This document shows positions 8,822-17,424 of a stretch of DNA of 64,000 nucleotides, piece after piece. Below the pieces are notes generated by a model. It saw only the letters and a program-made list of their open reading frames with translations. It had not been told where the DNA came from and searched no databases. This DNA is from CAG-791 sp000431495 (GTDB taxonomy: Bacteria; Bacillota; Clostridia; Lachnospirales; Lachnospiraceae): the NCBI GenBank assembly GCA_052117605.1, contig JBQKIT010000002.1; one strand, written 5' to 3'. A program made the position numbers and the translations under genes. The stretch's first letter is position 1, and each line of letters begins with the position of its first letter.

Positions 8822-10287
8822 ATGAAGATCAGACCATCCCTGGAGGAAGTACTGCAGTATGCGGCAGGCGGCGAATATCGGAGGGTTCCGGTCAGCACGG
8901 AGATCCTTGCCGATCTTTATACGCCGATTCAGATTCTTCGGAAGCTGAAGAATGTTTCCGACCATTGTTATCTTCTGGAGTCCGCGGAGGCACAGGAGCA
9001 GTGGGGACGGTATACGTTTCTGGGCTTTGATCCGACCATGGAGATCACGTGTCTGAACGGTCACATGAAGGCAGGCGCACTTTCCTTTGAGACAAAGGAT
9101 CCGGGAGTTGCGATCCGTCAGACCTGAAGGAATACCGGTCGCCGAGACTTTCGTTTCTTCCGCCGTTTGCGGGAGGTCTGGTCGGATATTTTTCCTACGA
9201 TTATCTGAAGTATTCGGAGCCGTCCCTTCATCTGGATGCAGAGGATACGGAGAACTTCAAGGACGTGGACCTGATGCTGTTTGACAAGGTGATTGCTTTT
9301 GACAATCTTCGACAGAAGATCATTCTGATCGTCAACATCGATCTTGCAGTAGCAGAAACCGCTTATCGGAAGGCCGAGAGGGAACTGGAGGGTCTGATCC
9401 GTCTTATCCGGACCGGAAAAGAGAAGGAGGAGACGGCAGGAACGCTCCGATCCGAAATCCGGCCGCTGTTTGACAGAGAGCATTACTGCGAGATGGTCCG
9501 CAGGGCGCAGCACCACATCAAGGAAGGCGATATTTTTCAGATCGTTCTTTCGAACCGGCTGGAGGGGGAATATGAAGGAAGTCTTCTGAACTGCTACCGG
9601 ATTCTCAGGATGCTGAATCCGTCGCCGTACATGTTCTACTTCTCCGGAACGGATGTGGAGGTTGCAGGTGCATCGCCGGAAACGCTGGTGAAGCTGGAGG
9701 ACGGCGTGCTTCATACCTTCCCGCTTGCGGGGACGAGAAAGAGAGGAAAGACGAAGGAGGAAGACGACGAGCTGGAAAAGGACCTTCTTGCGGATGAGAA
9801 GGAGCTTGCAGAGCACAACATGCTGGTCGATCTGGGGCGAAACGACATCGGAAAGATTTCAAAATTCGGGACGGTTCAGGTGGAGCGTTATCATGAGGTC
9901 CTTCGTTTCTCCCACGTTATGCACATCGGCTCGACGGTTCGGGGAGAGATCCGGGAGGATCTGGATGCGCTTGATGCGGTGGATTCGATTCTTCCTGCGG
10001 GAACACTTTCGGGAGCCCCGAAGATCCGGGCCTGCCAGCTGATCAACGATCTGGAGAACAACAAGAGGGGCATTTACGGAGGAGCCATCGGATATCTGGA
10101 TTTCACCGGAAATCTGGACACCTGCATCGCAATCCGGATTGCCTATAAGAAAAACGGAAAGGTCTTCATCCGGAGCGGAGCCGGAATTGTCGCGGATTCG
10201 GTGCCGGAAAAGGAATACCAGGAGTGCATCAACAAAGCAAAAGCCGTTGTGACGGCACTGGAGGCGGCCAATGATCTTGCTGATTGA
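8822..10287 (+). pseudogene. trpE: Anthranilate synthase component I, split by a frameshift
   Basis: The start is ATG 8822 (MKIRPSLEEVLQYA). The first frame encodes the N-terminal domain (LLESAEAQEQWGRYTFLGFD) and runs to a TGA at 9125-9127. The protein continues without loss in the -1 frame from about 9121 (DLKEYRSPRLSFLPPFAGG, then GYFSYDYLKYSEP) to 10287. That part holds the chorismate-binding domain with LAGTRKRG, AEHNMLVDLGRNDIG and LSGAPKIRA. One missing base near 9121 explains everything. The end overlaps trpG by 17 bases. As written no full TrpE is made; it may be a natural mutation or a sequencing error. TrpE with TrpG converts chorismate and glutamine to anthranilate. Confidence 0.9.
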
Positions 10288-10837
10288 TAATTATGACAGC
10301 TTCTCCTACAACCTGTATCAGATGGTGGGAGCCCTTTGGCCGGACATCCGGGTGATCCGGAACGATGAGCTGACCGTGAAGGAGATCGAAGAATGGAAGC
10401 CGGAGAAGCTGATCCTGTCCCCCGGCCCAGGACGCCCTGCGGATGCAGGCATCTGTGAGGATGTGATCCGGGAGCTTCGGACGAAGATCCCGATCCTCGG
10501 GGTTTGTCTTGGTGAGCAGGGGATCTGTGAGGCCTACGGCGCGACGGTCGGCTATGCGAAAAGGCTGATGCACGGCAAACAGTCCATTGCGGAGATAGAT
10601 ACGGAAAGCCCGATTTTCAAGGGGCTGCCAAAGGAAATTCCGATCGCAAGATATCACTCGCTTGCGGCAGTTGAGGAAACACTTCCGGACAACCTTCGCG
10701 TCATTGCAAGGACGAAGGACGATGAGGTGATGGCGGTGCAGGATACGGAGTACCCGGTGTTCGGACTGCAGTTCCATCCGGAATCCATTATGACACCGGA
10801 CGGTGCGAAAATTCTGGCAAACTTCCTGGAGCTGTGA
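10271..10837 (+). CDS. trpG: Anthranilate synthase component II (glutamine amidotransferase)
   Basis: A 188-residue class I amidotransferase starting MILLIDNYDSFSYNL, overlapping the end of trpE by 17 bases (translational coupling). It has the oxyanion region LSPGPGRP, the nucleophile elbow GVCLGEQ with the catalytic Cys, and the His-Glu of the triad in QFHPES. The residue after CLG is Glu where most homologues have His (CLGHQ); this position is not catalytic. It supplies ammonia from glutamine to TrpE. A separate trpG, not a TrpGD fusion, is present. Confidence 0.95.
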   Translation: MILLIDNYDSFSYNLYQMVGALWPDIRVIRNDELTVKEIEEWKPEKLILSPGPGRPADAGICEDVIRELRTKIPILGVCLGEQGICEAYGATVGYAKRLMHGKQSIAEIDTESPIFKGLPKEIPIARYHSLAAVEETLPDNLRVIARTKDDEVMAVQDTEYPVFGLQFHPESIMTPDGAKILANFLEL

Positions 10838-10880
10838 GCGAAAGAAAGCAAAAGGAGCGGAAACAAGGAGGAGAAAGATC

Positions 10881-11903
10881 ATGATTAAGGAATCCATTAT
10901 CAAAATTGTGAACAAGGAAGATCTCACCTATGACGAGGCCAAGGAAACTATGCTGGAGATCATGCGTGGCGAGACCACTCCGACGCAGAACGCGGCCTTC
11001 CTTGCAGCGCTGTCGACAAAATCGACCAAGGCTGAGACCATCGATGAGATTTCGGGCTGTGCCTATGCGATGCGTTCGCTGGCAACGCCGGTGGAGCATC
11101 CCGGGATGGAGGTTCTGGAAATTGTCGGAACCGGCGGAGACGGTGCGCATTCCTTCAATATTTCCACGACAGCAGCAATGGTTGTGGCAGCAGGCGGCGT
11201 AAAGGTGGCAAAACACGGAAACCGCGCAGCCTCTTCTCTTTCCGGTACAGCGGATTGCCTGGAGGCACTCGGCGTCAACATTCAGCAGGATCCCGAGCTT
11301 TGCCGGAAGATGCTGGAGGAGGCGGGCTTTTGCTTCATGTTTGCACAGAAGTATCATTCCGCGATGAAGTACGTGGGACCGATCCGTAAGGAGCTGGGCT
11401 TCCGCACGGTGTTCAACATTCTGGGCCCCTTGACGAACCCTGCAAAGCCGGAGATGTTCCTTCTTGGCGTATACGATGAGTATCTGGTGGAGCCGGTTGC
11501 GAAGGTGCTGAGCTCCCTTGGCGTCAAGCGGGGCCTGGTTGTTTTCGGACAGGATCATCTGGATGAAATTTCCGCAAGCGCACCGACAACGATCTGCGAG
11601 CTGCGCGACGGCTTTTATCGGACCTCGGTGATTCAGCCGGAGGACTTCGGCCTTGAGAGAGGAACCAAGGATGAAATTGTCGGCGGCACGGCCAAGGAGA
11701 ATGCGCAGATTACAAGAGGCATCCTGAACGGAACCATCACAGGAACCAGGCGAAACATCGTTCTTCTGAACGCAGGGTCGGCGCTCTATGCCGGCAAGGC
11801 GGCAGAGACACTGGAGGAAGGCGTGAAGCTTGCCGCCGAGCTGATCGATACCGGAAAAGCACGGGAAACCCTGAACAAGGTGATTGAGGTCAGCGGCCGA
11901 TGA
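10881..11903 (+). CDS. trpD: Anthranilate phosphoribosyltransferase
   Basis: The start is ATG 10881, 6-9 bases after AGGAGG; the frame is open further upstream but has no better start. The product is 340 residues. It carries the PRPP-binding GTGGDGAHSFNIST motif, VAKHGNRAASS and GPLTNPAKP, all typical of TrpD. It transfers phosphoribose from PRPP to anthranilate. Its stop overlaps the trpC start in ATGA. Confidence 0.96.
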   Translation: MIKESIIKIVNKEDLTYDEAKETMLEIMRGETTPTQNAAFLAALSTKSTKAETIDEISGCAYAMRSLATPVEHPGMEVLEIVGTGGDGAHSFNISTTAAMVVAAGGVKVAKHGNRAASSLSGTADCLEALGVNIQQDPELCRKMLEEAGFCFMFAQKYHSAMKYVGPIRKELGFRTVFNILGPLTNPAKPEMFLLGVYDEYLVEPVAKVLSSLGVKRGLVVFGQDHLDEISASAPTTICELRDGFYRTSVIQPEDFGLERGTKDEIVGGTAKENAQITRGILNGTITGTRRNIVLLNAGSALYAGKAAETLEEGVKLAAELIDTGKARETLNKVIEVSGR

Positions 11904-12730
11904 GTACAATTCTGGACCAGCTGGCGGATTACGCCAGATATCGCGTGGAAAAAGCAAAGGAGAAAAAGCCGCTGGAGGAAATCCGGGAAGAAGCCTTGGC
12001 TGCTTCAAGGCAGACGGCTCCGGGGCCGGGCACTTCTGCTCCGGATTTCCGGGAACCGTTCCGATTCGAGAAGGCACTGGCAGCAGACGGCGACATTCAT
12101 TTTATCTGTGAATGCAAAAAAGCCTCGCCCTCCAAGGGCCTCATTGCCCCGGATTTTCCCTATCTGGAAATTGCAAGGCAGTATGAAGAGGCGGGAGCTT
12201 CTGCCATCTCGGTTCTCACCGAGCCGAAATGGTTCCTCGGCTCTCCGGAATACCTTCGTGAGATCGCAGAAGAAGTCAAGGTTCCCTGCCTTCGCAAGGA
12301 TTTTACCGTGGATCCGTACATGATTTATGAGGCAAAGCTCCTCGGAGCCTCTGCCGTTCTCCTGATCTGTGCAATTCTGGATACCGGAACGCTGGCGGAG
12401 TACCTTGAAGCTGCGGATTCTCTGGGACTTTCCGCAATTGTGGAAGCGCATGATGAGACAGAGGTTGCCTCGGCCGTTTCGGCGGGAGCAAGAATCATCG
12501 GTGTCAACAACCGGAACCTGAAGGATTTCACGGTGGACATTCACAACAGCATCCGGCTTCGCTCCTGTGCACCTGAAGGAACCATCTTTGTTGCAGAGTC
12601 CGGGATCCGGACTCCGGAGGATGTGGAGACCCTTCGGCAAAACGGCGTAAACGCGGTCCTTATCGGAGAGCAGCTGATGCGGGCCGGAAGTCCGAAGGAG
12701 GAGCTGAACCGGCTTCGAGGGCTGACATGA
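11900..12730 (+). CDS. trpC: Indole-3-glycerol phosphate synthase
   Basis: A 276-residue TIM-barrel enzyme. It has the family motif FICECKKASPSKGLI, LRKDFTVDPYMIYEA, IIGVNNRNLKDF and VAESGI. It closes the indole ring of carboxyphenylaminodeoxyribulose phosphate. ATGA overlap with trpD implies coupling. It is a single-function protein, not fused to TrpF. Confidence 0.96.
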   Translation: MSTILDQLADYARYRVEKAKEKKPLEEIREEALAASRQTAPGPGTSAPDFREPFRFEKALAADGDIHFICECKKASPSKGLIAPDFPYLEIARQYEEAGASAISVLTEPKWFLGSPEYLREIAEEVKVPCLRKDFTVDPYMIYEAKLLGASAVLLICAILDTGTLAEYLEAADSLGLSAIVEAHDETEVASAVSAGARIIGVNNRNLKDFTVDIHNSIRLRSCAPEGTIFVAESGIRTPEDVETLRQNGVNAVLIGEQLMRAGSPKEELNRLRGLT

Positions 12731-12751
12731 GAGAAGGAACAGGAGGTCGGA

Positions 12752-13393
12752 ATGAGATCGGCAAATGGTCCTGTAAAAATAAAAATCTGCGGCCTCCGCA
12801 CCTTATCGGATGTACAGGCCGTCAACGGACAGCTTCCGGAATACATCGGTTTTATCTTCGATCCTTCGAGAAAACGTTACATCTCTCCGGAGCAGGCAGA
12901 GGAACTTCGGAGAAGGCTGGATGCGAGAATCCGGCCGGTCGGCGTATTTGTGAACGCCGGGACCGAAGAAATCCGGAGGGTGCTGGAAATCTGCCGACTG
13001 GATATGGTACAGCTCCACGGGCAGGAGACGGACGAAGAAATCCGGAGACTCCGGGAAGAATACAAGGGACGAAGCGGACTCTGCATTGTAAAGGCCTTCC
13101 GGATTGAGAACGAAGAGGATGTCCGGAAAGCGGAAAATTCGGCGGCAGATGAGATCCTTCTGGATCACGGAGCAGGCGGTACGGGAGAGAGCTTCGACTG
13201 GAGCCTTCTGAAGAACTGCAGAAGACGATTTTTCCTCGCAGGAGGACTGACGCCGGATAACGTGCAGCTCGCCATTGAGGAGGCAAAGCCATATGCAGTG
13301 GATGTCAGCTCCTCTCTGGAAACAGATGGGAGGAAGGATCCCTGCAAGATAAGAAGATTTGTGACCGCTGTGCGCGGCGCGGATGAAAAATAA
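12752..13393 (+). CDS. trpF: Phosphoribosylanthranilate isomerase
   Basis: A 213-residue protein starting MRSANGPVKIKICGLRT behind AGGAGG. KICGLR carries the catalytic Cys; GFIFDPSRKRYIS, VQLHGQE and LLDHGAGGTGESFDW (with the catalytic Asp) and the phosphate-binding FLAGGLTPDNV are all in order. It performs the Amadori rearrangement step between TrpD and TrpC. It lies 21 bases after trpC. Confidence 0.95.
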   Translation: MRSANGPVKIKICGLRTLSDVQAVNGQLPEYIGFIFDPSRKRYISPEQAEELRRRLDARIRPVGVFVNAGTEEIRRVLEICRLDMVQLHGQETDEEIRRLREEYKGRSGLCIVKAFRIENEEDVRKAENSAADEILLDHGAGGTGESFDWSLLKNCRRRFFLAGGLTPDNVQLAIEEAKPYAVDVSSSLETDGRKDPCKIRRFVTAVRGADEK

Positions 13394-13408
13394 GAAAGGA
13401 TAACAGAG

Positions 13409-14599
13409 ATGACGAATCAGAATGGAAGATTCGGAGTTCACGGAGGACAGTATATTCCGGAAACTCTGATGAATGCAGTGATCGAGCTGGAGGAGGCTTA
13501 CAACAAATACAAAAACGATCCGCAGTTCAACGCGGAGCTTACACAGCTGTTCAATGATTATGCAGGGCGCCCGAGCCGTCTGTATTATGCGGAGAAGATG
13601 ACGAGGGACCTTGGCGGTGCGAAGATCTACTTAAAGCGTGAGGATCTGAACCACACCGGAGCTCATAAAATCAACAACTGCCTCGGCCAGGCACTTCTGG
13701 CGAAGAAGATGGGAAAGACCCGTCTGATTGCGGAGACCGGAGCAGGCCAGCACGGCGTGGCAACGGCAACGGTGGCAGCACTTCTTGGAATGGAATGTGT
13801 TGTTTTCATGGGAAAGGTAGACATAGAAAGGCAGGCGCTGAATGTTTACAAGATGAAGCTTCTCGGAGCGGATGTGGTCCCTGTCACCGATGGAACCGGA
13901 ACGCTGAAGGATGCGGTTTCACAGGCAATGCGTGAATGGACGAGCCGCATGGAGGACACACACTACTGCCTGGGCTCGGTCATGGGACCGCATCCGTTCC
14001 CGACCATTGTCCGTGATTTTCAGGCAGTGATCTCCAGGGAGATTAAGGAGCAGATGCTGGAGAAGGAGGGAAGACTTCCGGATGCAGTGATCGCCTGTGT
14101 CGGCGGCGGCTCCAATGCCATCGGCTCATTCTATCACTTCATTGATGATCCTTCGGTGCGGCTGATCGGCTGCGAGGCAGCAGGCCGCGGAGTCGATACC
14201 TTTGAAACAGCCGCAACGATAAATACAGGACGCCTTGGTATTTTCCATGGAATGAAGTCCTACTTCTGTCAGAATGAATACGGACAGATTGCACCGGTGT
14301 ATTCCATTTCGGCAGGTCTGGATTACCCGGGAATCGGGCCGGAGCATGCGTACCTGCATGACATCGGAAGAGCGGAGTACGTTCCGGTTACAGACGATGA
14401 GGCAGTGAACGCCTTTGAATATACGTCCCGGATGGAAGGCATTATCCCGGCCATTGAGAGCTCACATGCCATCGCTTATGCTATGAAGCTTGCTCCGAAG
14501 CTGGATAAGGACAAGGTAATCGTGATTACGGTTTCCGGAAGAGGCGACAAGGACTGCGCAGCAATTGCGAGATACCGCGGAGAGGAGATTTCAGAATGA
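13409..14599 (+). CDS. trpB: Tryptophan synthase beta chain
   Basis: A 396-residue PLP enzyme starting MTNQNGRFGVHGGQYIPETL. The PLP lysine lies in the LNHTGAHKINNC motif, ETGAGQHG follows, and the phosphate loop GGGSNAIG is present. It is the TrpB1 type that pairs with TrpA and condenses indole with serine. It overlaps trpA by 4 bases. Confidence 0.97.
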   Translation: MTNQNGRFGVHGGQYIPETLMNAVIELEEAYNKYKNDPQFNAELTQLFNDYAGRPSRLYYAEKMTRDLGGAKIYLKREDLNHTGAHKINNCLGQALLAKKMGKTRLIAETGAGQHGVATATVAALLGMECVVFMGKVDIERQALNVYKMKLLGADVVPVTDGTGTLKDAVSQAMREWTSRMEDTHYCLGSVMGPHPFPTIVRDFQAVISREIKEQMLEKEGRLPDAVIACVGGGSNAIGSFYHFIDDPSVRLIGCEAAGRGVDTFETAATINTGRLGIFHGMKSYFCQNEYGQIAPVYSISAGLDYPGIGPEHAYLHDIGRAEYVPVTDDEAVNAFEYTSRMEGIIPAIESSHAIAYAMKLAPKLDKDKVIVITVSGRGDKDCAAIARYRGEEISE

Positions 14600-15375
14600 G
14601 CCGGATAGAAGAAGCATTTCAGAAGCATAAAGCATTTATTGCCTTCATTACCGTAGGAGATCCGGATCTGGAGACCACGGAAAGGGTGGTTCACGCGGCG
14701 GTGGAGAATGGAGCGGATCTGATTGAGCTGGGCATCCCGTTCTCGGATCCGACGGCAGAGGGACCGGTCATTATGGAAGCCGATGAAGTGGCATTAAAGG
14801 CAGGAACCACAACGGATAAGGTGTTCGAGCTGACGAAGAAGCTGCGCGAGACCATCACGGTACCGATGGTTTACATGACCTATGCCAATGTGGTCTTCTC
14901 CTATGGCTGCGAGAAGTTTGCACAGAAGGCCGCGGATGCAGGAATTGACGGCCTGATTCTTCCGGACGTGCCTTATGAGGAAAAGGAAGAATTCACAGAG
15001 GTTTTTGACCGCTACGGGCTGGATCTGATTTCGATGATTGCACCGACCTCCGAGGACCGTATCGCGATGATTGCAAAGGAAGCGAAGGGCTTTATCTATA
15101 TGGTATCCTCCCTTGGCGTAACCGGCACAAGAAGCGAGATTACAACGGATATTTCGGCAATGACCGATCTGGTCAAGAAGAATTCAGAGGTTCCCTGCGC
15201 CGTAGGCTTTGGAATTTCCACACCGGAGCAGGCAGCCAGAATGGCAGAGCTCTCCGACGGAGCCATTGTGGGATCTGCCATCATCAAGATCATTGCGAAA
15301 TATGGAAAAGAAGCAGCCGGGCCGGTCGGTGAGTATGTAAAGGAGATGGCGGACGCCGTGCATGCCAAAGCTTAA
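14596..15375 (+). CDS. trpA: Tryptophan synthase alpha chain
   Basis: A 259-residue TIM barrel. The catalytic Glu is E44 (IELGIPFSDP). The second acid, Asp60 in the E. coli enzyme (ADGP), is Glu55 here (TAEGP), a substitution I recall from other clostridial TrpA. The phosphate-binding VGFGIS and GAIVGSAI motifs are intact. It cleaves indole-3-glycerol phosphate and channels indole to TrpB. It is the last gene of the operon; a terminator follows about 60 bases on. Confidence 0.95.
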   Translation: MSRIEEAFQKHKAFIAFITVGDPDLETTERVVHAAVENGADLIELGIPFSDPTAEGPVIMEADEVALKAGTTTDKVFELTKKLRETITVPMVYMTYANVVFSYGCEKFAQKAADAGIDGLILPDVPYEEKEEFTEVFDRYGLDLISMIAPTSEDRIAMIAKEAKGFIYMVSSLGVTGTRSEITTDISAMTDLVKKNSEVPCAVGFGISTPEQAARMAELSDGAIVGSAIIKIIAKYGKEAAGPVGEYVKEMADAVHAKA

Positions 15376-15434
15376 TTCAGAAACATTCCTTTTTTGGATA
15401 TTTTATCAATAGATTCCACGTGAAAGTATTCATT

Positions 15435-15466
15435 ACACTCGTACCTGGTTGGGTACGGGTGTTTTT
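15435..15466 (+). terminator. Terminator of the trp operon
   Basis: ACACTCGTACC and GGGTACGGGTGT pair around a short TGGTT loop, followed by TTTTG. It ends the trp operon and separates it from the toxin-antitoxin pair. Confidence 0.85.
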
Positions 15467-15481
15467 GTGTCTAACGGTCAG

Positions 15482-15551
15482 TTCATAAGCACCTTATGAA
15501 TGGTATGAGCAGAAAAAGATGATTGCATGAATGATAGCAAATATGCTATCA
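15482..15551. promoter_or_regulatory. Two perfect dyads upstream of the toxin-antitoxin pair
   Basis: TTCATAAG-CAC-CTTATGAA lies at 15482-15500 and TGATAGCA-AATA-TGCTATCA at 15532-15551. The second is 19 bases before the toxin start. Type II antitoxins of the XRE class usually bind such dyads to repress their own operon, so these are candidate operators. No promoter boxes stand out clearly. Confidence 0.5.
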
Positions 15552-15570
15552 TCTGCAGAGAGGAGAACTG

Positions 15571-15939
15571 TTGATTCAAATTGAGTTTTATGAAGATCGC
15601 CATTGATTTTCTGAGGTGTGGAATTGGCTGGAGGACTTACGTATAAAAGGACGATCTGTCAAGGATGCGAGAATTCAATATAAACAGGTGTTGTATTCTA
15701 TTCAATTGCTTGCTGATAATGGTACTATGCTTCCCGATACAATTGTAAAGCATCTGGATGAGGATATTTGGGAACTGCGACCTGGAAACAATAGAGTTTT
15801 ATTCTTTTTCAAAGGAAAAGGATGCGGATATGTTCTGCTTCATCATTTTCGCAAGAAAACACAGAAAACGCCGATAAGAGAAATTATAAAGGCAAAAGCG
15901 GAGCGAGATGATTATTTACAAAGAAACAAGGATTGGTAA
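15571..15939 (+). pseudogene. RelE/HigB-type (Gp49-like) toxin with premature stop
   Basis: The natural start is TTG 15571, 6 bases after AGGAG. The frame reads MIQIEFYEDRH, then TGA at 15604-15606, then FSEVWNWLEDLR and so on to 15939, all in one frame. The rest is a typical Gp49-like HigB/RelE toxin: DIWELRPGNNRVLFFF and LLHHFRKKTQKTP, which hold the conserved basic residues for mRNA cleavage. Homologues I know have Gly at the stop position, so a GGA to TGA change is the simplest account. A GTG at 15616 could restart translation but has a poor ribosome site. Either inactive or made in reduced, shortened form. Confidence 0.75.
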
Positions 15940-15956
15940 TTGAAGGGTGAGACGTA

Positions 15957-16247
15957 ATGAGAACGTGGGATGATTATAAAAATTTTATAAGGGAAACGGA
16001 TCTGGAAGCAGGCCGGGATCTTGACGAAATTGAAGAAAATTCCAGAATCATCAGTGCGATGATACGAAGAAGAAATGAGCTTGGTCTGAGTCAGCGCGAA
16101 CTGGCTGCAGAGTGTGGTATTCCGCAATCCTCGGTTGCAAGAATTGAATCTCAGACGTGCATGCCAAGACTTGATACGCTCCTTAAAATATTGGATTGTC
16201 TGGGCCTGAAGCTTTCGGTGACGATGAAAGGCGGTACACGTTTCTGA
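15957..16247 (+). CDS. XRE-family antitoxin (HigA-like)
   Basis: A 96-residue protein starting MRTWDDYKNFIRETD, 17 bases after the toxin gene. Residues about 35-88 form a helix-turn-helix: RRRNELGLSQRELAAECGI followed by PQSSVARIESQTCMP and LDTLLKILDCLGLKLSV. This toxin-first order is the HigBA arrangement. It should bind the toxin and the upstream dyads. The antitoxin is intact while the toxin is interrupted. Confidence 0.88.
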   Translation: MRTWDDYKNFIRETDLEAGRDLDEIEENSRIISAMIRRRNELGLSQRELAAECGIPQSSVARIESQTCMPRLDTLLKILDCLGLKLSVTMKGGTRF

Positions 16248-16311
16248 TCTGTTGCAGATGTTTCTGAGACACGGCTGTTTGATGATTGCAGTTTCACGCT
16301 GCGGGCATGAA

Positions 16312-16363
16312 GAAAGGGACTGCCGCATCAGAGAAAAATCTCTGATGCGGCAGTCCCTTTTTA
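16312..16363. terminator. Bidirectional terminator between antitoxin and GGGtGRT gene
   Basis: A long perfect stem, GGGACTGCCGCATCAGAGA with its complement around AAAA, is flanked by AAA on the left and TTTTT on the right. It can end transcripts from both sides. Confidence 0.9.
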
Positions 16364-16384
16364 CATAATATTGTCCGATGACAA

Positions 16385-17404
16385 TCAGAACTTGCCCTGC
16401 TCTGCAGCCAGTGCGATGGAAACCGCGGTGGAAACCGTTGCGCCAACCATCGGGTTGTTGCCCATTCCGATCAGACCCATCATTTCTACGTGAGCCGGAA
16501 CAGACGAGGAGCCTGCGAACTGAGCATCGCTGTGCATACGGCCAAGGGTATCCGTGAAGCCATAGGAAGCAGGACCTGCTGCCATGTTGTCCGGATGAAG
16601 GGTACGGCCGGTGCCGCCGCCGGAAGCAACGGAGAAGTACTTCTTGCCGGCTTCGAGTCTTTCCTTCTTGTAGGTGCCTGCAACCGGGTGCTGGAAACGA
16701 GTCGGGTTGGTGGAGTTACCGGTGATGGAGATATCAACGTTCTCCTTCCACATGATGGCAACGCCTTCCTGTACATCGTCAGCGCCGTAGCAGCGAACCT
16801 TTGCACGCGGGCTGGAAGGATCCTTGGAGTAGCAGGTCTCGGAGAGAACCTTCAGCTCGCCGGTGAAGTAGTCAAACTCAGTCTCGACATAGGTGAAGCC
16901 GTTGATACGGGAGATGATCTTGGCAGCATCCTTGCCAAGGCCGTTCAGGATAACACGAAGCGGCTTCGTGCGAACCTTGTTTGCCTTGTCTGCGATACCG
17001 ATTGCACCCTCAGCAGCTGCGAAGGACTCGTGGCCGGCCAGGAATGCGAAGCACTCGGTGTTCTCTTCCAGAAGCATCTTGCCGAGGTTACCATGGCCAA
17101 GACCAACCTTACGGCGGTCAGCAACGGAGCCGGGGATGCAGAAGGACTGAAGGCCCTCGCCGATTGCAGCAGCAGCCTCATCCGCCTTGCGGCAGTTCTT
17201 CTTGATGGCGATGGCAGCGCCTACGGTGTATGCCCACTTCGCGTTCTCGAAGCAGATCGGCTGAATGCCCTCTACCAGATGATAAACGTCCAGACCAGCA
17301 GCCTCTGTGATGGTCTTGCATTCCTCAACGGAGGAAATACCATACTTGCTCAGGGTGGCAAGAATCTGGGGCTCTCTTCTCTCATAAGATTCAAATAATG
17401 CCAT
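16385..17404 (-). CDS. GGGtGRT protein
   Basis: A 339-residue protein on the minus strand, with a strong AAGGAGGAG site before MALFESYERREP. It contains the name-giving GGGTGRT at residues 262-268, followed by LHPDNMAAGPASYGFTDTLG, and ends with a Gly/Ala-rich GMGNNPMVGATVSTAVSIA segment. Several Cys are spread along the chain (29, 51, 71, 89, 118, 191, 205). I know this family only by its motif name; no biochemical role is established to my knowledge. It follows the NifU-like gene by 20 bases in one operon, so an Fe-S cluster-linked role is inferred. Confidence 0.85.
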   Translation of the reverse strand: MALFESYERREPQILATLSKYGISSVEECKTITEAAGLDVYHLVEGIQPICFENAKWAYTVGAAIAIKKNCRKADEAAAAIGEGLQSFCIPGSVADRRKVGLGHGNLGKMLLEENTECFAFLAGHESFAAAEGAIGIADKANKVRTKPLRVILNGLGKDAAKIISRINGFTYVETEFDYFTGELKVLSETCYSKDPSSPRAKVRCYGADDVQEGVAIMWKENVDISITGNSTNPTRFQHPVAGTYKKERLEAGKKYFSVASGGGTGRTLHPDNMAAGPASYGFTDTLGRMHSDAQFAGSSSVPAHVEMMGLIGMGNNPMVGATVSTAVSIALAAEQGKF

Positions 17405-17424
17405 TTCTTTCTCCTCCTTCTGAA

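Noticed and set aside
9100..9140. Programmed -1 frameshift in trpE
   Set aside because: There is no slippery heptamer of X XXY YYZ type at the junction (CGTCAGACCTGA) and trpE is not known to use frameshifting.
15604..15606. In-frame TGA of the toxin read as selenocysteine or reassigned
   Set aside because: No SECIS-like hairpin is evident, TGA serves as an ordinary stop in other genes here, and the family has Gly at this place.
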